From: Cantharellus purpuraceus
Taxonomy: Eukaryota; Basidiomycota; Agaricomycetes; Cantharellales; Hydnaceae
NCBI GenBank assembly: GCA_025174535.1
Contig: JALBUN010000001.1
Span: forward strand, 1,488,001-1,552,000
Length of the DNA stretch: 64,000 nt
Reading direction: 5' to 3'
The notes under the pieces were generated by a model. That model made no database searches and was not told the DNA's origin. It was given only the letters and a program-made list of their open reading frames with translations. Shown in pieces: positions 59,030-64,000 of this stretch (position 1 is the first letter of the stretch; every line of letters starts with the position of its first letter). The translations under genes and the position numbers were made by a program.

Positions 59030-60241
59030 TTATACATCACGTTTCCTTTTTCCCTTCCCCTTATCTACCTCAGGCTCCGTCTCCGACTCATCATCACTCT
59101 CTACATCCAACACCCAATCTTTCTCATCCCCCATGTCCGAATCCTCGTCCAAAGGGGCCATAAACTTCTGCAACTGACGTAACTCAGCTGTCCGCCGACC
59201 CTCCAGAACCTCCTTCCGTTTCATTGTCTTCACCAAGTCCACTAGCAACCCCTCCATCCACCGGAGGTGCTCCAACTGCAGGTTAACCAGCCAGATAAGC
59301 TGGCCCACGGTACTATTGGGCACAGAGACACGCCCCGTACCTGCACCGGTTGTTGCCCCTTCCAATCCAACACCGCTACCCCTGGCTGCCACAGCACCTG
59401 GCTCTGTCCGCCGCTTTTTGGTCGGACGACCTTCCGATTCTTTCTCTGCCCCTCCTTGTACCACTAGTTGGGGCTTGACACTCCGACTCCAGGGATCAAA
59501 CTTCCCATCGATCCTACACCCTCCTTTCCGACCCCGACAACGATTGCAGGACCGAAGGCGGTGAGTTGGGCCAGTAGGCCACACGCACTCCACGCCTGCA
59601 TCACGACACAAGTCGCAAGTTATGCCGGGCCCGCCAAATGGCTCCATTGGAGCCAGAGCCTTGGGTGGTCCGCCCCTTCTCGCTGTGGCCTCCAAATGTT
59701 CTCTCTCCTCCTCCTTGTCCTGCTGTTCTGCTGCCGCCTTCTCCATCTCGCGCTTGCGAAGCTGGATTGCCAACCTAGCGACATGCAGCTCCTTCTTACG
59801 GGTCACCAACACGCGACTCTCTGCCTTGCACCATATGACCCTCCGATCCACCTCCCGCTTCTCCGTATCAGCACTTGGGTATGCCTTCAATGAAAAGACC
59901 ACGACATCAAGATTCTTCTTGGTGGTAGTGGCATAGAGCTCCACTCTTTTGCGAGCCTCGACCGTGGCTCCATCTCTGAAATCTCGGACACCGGTATTAG
60001 TGAGGGTGCAGCACATAAGCTGAAGCCAAGTCTGTTCTGACTCCCACAACATATTCCGACCCCGACCCAACCTCCGACCCAACCTCCGACCCAACCTCCG
60101 ACCCAACCTCCGACCCAACCTCCGACCCCCAATCGGACCTAGTGCGTAACAGGCTGGGATTTTGGAACATAGTCCAGAGGTTCTTCTTGAACACAGAGCC
60201 TTTTGCAGCCACATCCAGATGTCCACATCAGACAAGTTCAT
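59030..60241 (-). CDS. Antisense ORF of element B, N-terminus replaced
   Basis: A 403-codon minus-strand frame. The part homologous to the element A antisense protein is 59030-59968 (from ATVEARKR to the Lys/Arg tail). It keeps all six cysteines: CDLCRDAGVECVWP then SCNRCRGRKGGC, i.e. C-x2-C-x6-C twice, 12 residues apart, as in a Zn2Cys6 cluster. The coiled-coil half is deleted. The first about 90 residues are antisense LTR sequence, including an LGRR repeat from the LTR minisatellite, plus flanking DNA. The chimera is probably accidental. Confidence 0.55.
   Translation of the reverse strand: MNLSDVDIWMWLQKALCSRRTSGLCSKIPACYALGPIGGRRLGRRLGRRLGRRLGRRLGRGRNMLWESEQTWLQLMCCTLTNTGVRDFRDGATVEARKRVELYATTTKKNLDVVVFSLKAYPSADTEKREVDRRVIWCKAESRVLVTRKKELHVARLAIQLRKREMEKAAAEQQDKEEEREHLEATARRGGPPKALAPMEPFGGPGITCDLCRDAGVECVWPTGPTHRLRSCNRCRGRKGGCRIDGKFDPWSRSVKPQLVVQGGAEKESEGRPTKKRRTEPGAVAARGSGVGLEGATTGAGTGRVSVPNSTVGQLIWLVNLQLEHLRWMEGLLVDLVKTMKRKEVLEGRRTAELRQLQKFMAPLDEDSDMGDEKDWVLDVESDDESETEPEVDKGKGKRKRDV
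59969..60151 (+). repeat. Residual 3' LTR end of element B
   Basis: Matches the last 180 bp of the element A LTR (ATCTCTGAAATCTCGGACAC to TGCGTAACA). It is fused directly to antisense-ORF sequence, so a deletion removed the U3 part and half the ORF. Confidence 0.88.
60063..60127 (+). repeat. 12-bp minisatellite in the LTR end
   Basis: Five tandem copies of CCTCCGACCCAA. Element A LTRs have a degenerate form of the same sequence. Confidence 0.9.
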
Positions 60242-60573
60242 AGTACCATCTGACTCCTGTCAGATGGCTAGGGGGACCCCATTAGGGTTTACTTGCCACC
60301 CCTGTATGAGGGCAAGTGTGTCTACTGGTGTGGTTGGTAGAGTGAGGATGAGACTTGCATTATCAGCATGAGCCAGCAGAGTCATTCTCTTGATGACTCT
60401 GCACATCAGTACAGTCCATTCTGAGAATGGTGTGGCCAATGCCTTTTTATGGAGTGATATGAACTCCAGAGTGTCTGTATTGCAGATGTCAAACCAGTCT
60501 GCCCTGATAGGGGCAGACTTGCCCAGAGGTCATGGCAGGTGGCCAGTGACTGCTCTGGGAGGGTCAGCCACAG

Positions 60574-61552
60574 TCATGAACCACAGTGCCCATTTGGGGG
60601 ATGATTTCTCTGCATTGGCATGCCTGAAATTGTCCCAGCATTTGTGATAATTTGTACCTGGGCTTCTTCCAGTGTCTTCAATGCTGGGTCTTTTAAGGTA
60701 TGGCTGGCATCACCAGCCATATATTCCTTTCGAAGCTGATCAATCTCAGCTTTGATTTCAGATAGGGCAAAGTTTTCCCAGTTGCTTAGCACCCTTGGGA
60801 ATGCTAGCCAGGAGGAGACCATGATCATGGTCATATCCCTCCCAGATTGGGTCAGTGTTGTCCCAATCTTGACCCTCAAACCCTTGAGGGTCAACCCAAG
60901 GCAATTTGCTTGGGAGATCATCCTCTTTGGTGAGATCAATTGTTTCCCATGACGATGAAGCCACAGGTTGTGATGGCATAATGGCAGGCAATGATTTGCT
61001 TGCTGTAGCATGTGATAGTGATGCTGCTGGGGCCAAGCACACCATTGTGAGCTTGGTTTTGAATGTAGGAGGTGCTCTATCAGCAGCCTCCTTCAGTGTT
61101 TTTAACTCATCTCTGAGATGAGTTACTTCAGACTTCTCATTGTTGAGAAGTCCTTTGAGTTCTTGGACCTGTGCAAACAGGTCCGAGTTAACCTTGTACA
61201 TCTTATCATAGTCTTCACAATATGGTGTCATGACATCATCTTTGATGTTGCGTATAAGTTGTGGCCACACAACTCTTAATGCTCTTTCCACTGAAGCAGT
61301 GGAAAGATATAGTCAGCCTCCATTTTGGGCCACAATTAAGTGCAACACATATGCATTGCACTTGTTGCACCCGTGAGGGTGATGGATGGCAGTGCCACCA
61401 TGCCATCCACCAATTTTCCAGGTCATCTCATCTTGATGACCTCTGATCATATCTGCAGCACTTGTTGCCAGTGCTGCTGCTGTGGAAGTTTGTTCAACTT
61501 CCATTGGATGCTTGTCTTGAGCATCCATCATCTCCCTTCTGAGAGATGACAT
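60574..61552 (-). pseudogene. gag-like region of element F
   Basis: Frames on the minus strand: MSSLRREMMDAQDKHPMEVE to HGCNKCNAYVLHLIVAQNGG (61552-61313), then MERALRVVWPQLIRNIKDD with a coiled coil VQELKGLLNNEKSEVTHLRD (61291-60758), then a third frame to 60574. Breaks separate them. The first part has a Cys pair in HGCNKC. No zinc knuckle was seen. The gag assignment is from position and composition and is tentative. Confidence 0.5.
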
Positions 61553-61892
61553 TTTGATGGAGGGGGGTTGTGGTGGTTTGAAGAAACACTGCTAGCCTTT
61601 TATGGCTGAGCTCAAAATTCTTTATTGAGAATTTTTCCAGTGACTATGTCACATGGGTGTAATGCAATTAATTATTGCTTACCCCTTTTGTGCTACTATG
61701 AGTAGCACAACAGTGAACTGCTCCCTATGGGAGCAGTTTTTTCTACCATCAAGCTGCCTGTTGTTATGGTAGCTCTTTGTCATATCCCACTAGGAGCTAC
61801 CTTTATTCTTGGTAGCTCCACTTCTCCCCCTTGAGCCCCATTAGATCTTTGGGGCTCTGTCTCTCTGAGAACTACTGTCTATGAGGTAGTTC

Positions 61893-63617
61893 TCATGCTT
61901 GAGTCACCCCCCGAAGTTCTAAATAATTGTCTAGAGCTTCTAGGTCCTTACACGATGTGTAAGTTTCCAAGGTGATGTCTCCCAATGTCCATAGAACTTG
62001 AAATTCAAGTTCTCTATCACTTATCCATTGATGAGCAATGATTTCATCAATGAGCCACTCTTGCTTGTCATTGTTCCCAAAGTTGTAAAATGACTTTGCT
62101 TCCCGTTTTGGGAATCTCATCTCATCATTTGGCACATATGGTTGAATGAGACTGATGTGGAACATAGGCATAATGCGCCTACTAGTCAGTTCTGCAGTTC
62201 CAGTGTCACTGTTGAAGCTTTATTATGGGCTTTGATTACTTTATAGGGCCCAATATACTTGGGCACTAGTTTGCTGGTTCTACCCTTAGGTAGAGTCAAG
62301 TTTTTTGTTGAGAGGTAGACTTTGTCACCTCTCTGGAAGGCTGAACCTTCCTGACGTTTGTTATTGGCATGAAACGTCTGAACGTGTTACGCACTAGGTC
62401 CAATTGGGAGTCAGAGATTGGGTTGGAGGTTTGGTCAGAGTTGGAGTACATTGTGGGGGTTGGAACAGACTTGGCTTCAGCTTATGTGCTGCGCCCTCAC
62501 TAATACCGGTGTCTGAGATTTCGGAGACGGAGTACAACTTAGAGAGTTAGGATCGGACTTAGGAACTAGGTGTGATTCAATATTCGAACTGGGGAATGAA
62601 GTCCCCAGTTGGGCAACTTAAATACATATTTTGAAATCTAATAATAATTACTCCAGTGATGGGTCTCCGAGGCCGACGGCCTTACATGAGTATGTCCAAG
62701 TCCAATGGGGATGGATGTCCAGGTTCCTATGGTGATGCTGATGCATCAATTGGAACCAGAGATGGATGGGTGGAATTGGCGGTGACAATCGGACAGGTAG
62801 ATGGAGATGGCGGTTTCCAAATGGAGTATAGATTTCATATGCGCGGGGATCTGAGTGGATCGGACGGGGATCTGGATGTTAATGAATATAGTCATAACAG
62901 AATGACATGACTTTCTATAATCACGTTGTGCGCCACTAGCAGGTTTGTTTGAGCCTGCTGTGCAAATCATTTGACACCCTTGAACTTGGTGTCATTGTTA
63001 ATGAGCATGCCTATTCTAGGCATATACCTGTAGTTAAGCTCAAACGGAGTAAACCCCATTGTTGAGCTTATGTTAGAGTTTAGTGTGAACTCCACCATTG
63101 GACACTTGTGTGCCCAATCTTTCTGATCACTTCGTACAATAGTACAAAGTATTTGGCCAATAGAACGATTTGCTCATTCCATCGCTCCATCTGTTTGTGG
63201 ATGGAACACTGTGGACATGAGGAGTTTCACTCCCATTATCCACTGTAGTTCACGCCAAAAGATAGATGTGAATTTTGAATCTTGATCAGACATGATTGAG
63301 TCTGGTACACTGTGAAGGCATACAACTTCTTTAAGGAATAGCCATGCTACTCCTTTCGCTGTTACATGTGTATTTGTAGGTATTATATGTACCTGCGATG
63401 TGAAGTGATCTATGACTACCAGTAGGTAGTCATAGTCATTTGATTTTGGTAATGGACCCATAAAGTCCATACCTATCAATTGCCAGGGCCATTCCAGTAC
63501 TGGCAAGCTATGAAGAAGCCCTGTGGGTTTCTTTGTACTGTCTTTATTCATTTGGCACTTTGCGCATGAAGTGCAGAATGATTTGACATCGGTGGTCATG
63601 CCTGGCCACCAGTACAA
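61893..63617 (-). pseudogene. Integrase and chromodomain of element F, interrupted by an LTR
   Basis: Minus strand from 63617: YWWPGM, zinc-binding CTSCAKCQMNK, catalytic core GMDFMGPLPKS, IMSDQDSKFTS and HPQTDGAME, then TGA in place of an expected CGA at 63175. It continues ANRSIGQILCTIVRSDQKDW and GFTPFELNYR. After the LTR insertion it resumes at 62394 (FQRGDKVYLSTKNL, KYIGPYKVIKAHNKAS) and ends with a chromodomain (EWLIDEIIAHQWI, FQVLWTLGDITLE) at 61893. Family: Ty3/Gypsy chromovirus. The Asp-Asp-Glu residues are all present. Confidence 0.85.
62395..62899 (-). mobile_element. Solo LTR of the A family in element F
   Basis: 505 bp with TG...CA ends, antisense to the element A LTR. Flanks GAACG (62390-62394) and GAATG (62900-62904) form a 5-bp target duplication with one C-to-T change. 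It interrupts the integrase frame. Confidence 0.88.
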
Positions 63618-63736
63618 CCGTCAAATGTAATTTGCAGTCTTTAGTTGACCAAAATGGCCAACTACTTGGTGTGCATGGTTGATTATTATCTTGACCAGCC
63701 TCCTTCCCTTCAGGAATGCTGAGTGGGGTATACAGA

Positions 63737-64000
63737 TGTTATGCACTAGGTCCGATTGTGTTATGCACTAGGTCCGATTGTGTTACGCACTAGGTCCGAT
63801 TGTGTTACGCACTAGGTCCGATTGGGGGTCAGAGATTGGGTCAGAGGTTGGGTCGGAGTCGGAGCATGTCGTGGGGGTCGGAAACTTGGCTTCAGCTTAT
63901 GTGCTGCACCCTCACTAATACCAGTGTCTGAGATTTCGGAGGTGGAGTATGACTTAGAGAGTTAGGATCGGACTTAGGAACTAGGCGTGATTCAATATTC
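63737..64000 (-). repeat. A-family LTR running off the window, with repeated terminus
   Basis: Antisense LTR start, continuing to the right edge. The first 22 bp of the LTR end (TTACGCACTAGGTCCGATTG core) is present four times in tandem at 63737, 63759, 63781 and 63803; the first two have TTATGC, the last two TTACGC. The rest matches the LTR at 62395 normally. Confidence 0.9.

Larger units (their letters stand above)
53550..60151 (+). mobile_element. Element B: 5'-truncated chromovirus of the element A family
   Basis: Collinear with element A from mid-gag to the LTR end, at high identity. It lacks the 5' LTR and the start of gag, has a 748-bp insertion in RT, and has lost the first part of the antisense ORF together with most of the 3' LTR. 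Ends at TGCGTAACA, the LTR terminus. Confidence 0.9.
60246..63700. repeat. Dense series of short perfect inverted repeats across element F
   Basis: Examples (arm 1 / arm 2): 60246-60254/60259-60267; 60376-60385/60393-60402; 60496-60504/60511-60519; 60699-60707/60713-60721; 60869-60879/60884-60894; 61104-61112/61116-61124; 61131-61139/61144-61152; 61284-61293/61297-61306; 61383-61391/61401-61409; 61688-61696/61702-61710; 61716-61725/61729-61738; 61866-61875/61886-61895; 61993-62002/62004-62013; 62026-62034/62044-62052; 63035-63043/63062-63070; 63410-63420/63425-63435. Arms are 9-11 bp with no mismatch and loops of 1-18 nt. Many more have 6-8 bp arms. The series stops inside the inserted LTR and is not seen in element C. 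Confidence 0.9.
60152..63736 (-). mobile_element. Element F: hairpin-dense chromovirus (minus)
   Basis: Minus-strand integrase and chromodomain (63617 to 61893), then a gag-like ORF set (61552 to 60574). A solo LTR of the A family interrupts it at 62395-62899. No LTR of its own was recognised. Either the gag-like ORFs belong to a second, tandem copy downstream of the first, or the element has an atypical gene order. Confidence 0.75.

Noticed and set aside
60246..63700. Explaining the inverted repeats as one dispersed palindromic repeat family
   Set aside because: Arms differ in sequence from hairpin to hairpin and lie in conserved coding words, so they are not copies of one unit.
63737..63824. 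CRISPR-like array
   Set aside because: Units are contiguous without spacers, match an LTR end, and the organism is a eukaryote.

Overview
The window is nuclear DNA of a basidiomycete fungus, most likely an agaricomycete. The evidence is dense short introns of about 50-60 bp, a fungal INO80 subunit Ies1, a fungal-type saccharopine dehydrogenase (LYS1), chromodomain Ty3/Gypsy elements and a CpG-decay signature in the transposons. I cannot name the species.

Bases 1-28415 are a gene-rich, single-copy arm. In order they hold: Ies1 (+, 5' cut by the window edge), an LPLAT/AGPAT-type lysophospholipid acyltransferase (+), a DUF1348 NTF2-like protein (+), a TTC1-type TPR co-chaperone (+), an unknown basic protein (+), a very large alpha/beta hydrolase (+), LYS1 (-), an intronless initiator tRNA-Met (+), a 1653-residue single-pass membrane protein (-), a Rac-type small GTPase (-), an O-fucosyltransferase-like protein (-), a divergently transcribed GDP-fucose-transporter-like SLC35C protein (+), and a BAHD/condensation-type acyltransferase (+). 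For the spliced genes, exon phases were checked base by base; all give lengths divisible by three except the unresolved 3' end of Ies1.

Bases 28416-32057 have no supported gene and carry small local duplications. From about 32058 to the end the window is a nested retrotransposon block. Element A (32811-40707, +) is a Ty3/Gypsy chromovirus with two LTRs. Element C (40708-43467, -) is a decayed Gypsy fragment. Element D (44935-52326, +) is a Copia element with 206-bp LTRs, a 5-bp target duplication and a primer site matching the window's own initiator tRNA. Two inverted 1.42-kb TG...CA insertions sit inside D, each carrying the same 144-residue ORF. Element B (53550-60151, +) is a 5'-truncated relative of A, broken by a 748-bp solo LTR. 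Element F (60152-63736, -) is another chromovirus, hit by a solo LTR of the A family. A further A-family LTR runs off the right edge.

Three observations stand out. (1) Element F is saturated with short perfect inverted repeats, one every few tens of bases, through gag and integrase coding sequence. (2) Both A-family elements carry, antisense between pol and the 3' LTR, a long open frame with a coiled coil and a Zn2Cys6-like cluster, which has stayed open while gag-pol has not. (3) The two inverted insertions in Copia element D look like very long solo LTRs with a conserved internal ORF and 4-bp target duplications. In the gene-rich arm, the head-to-head fucosyltransferase/GDP-fucose-transporter pair is a plausible functional module.
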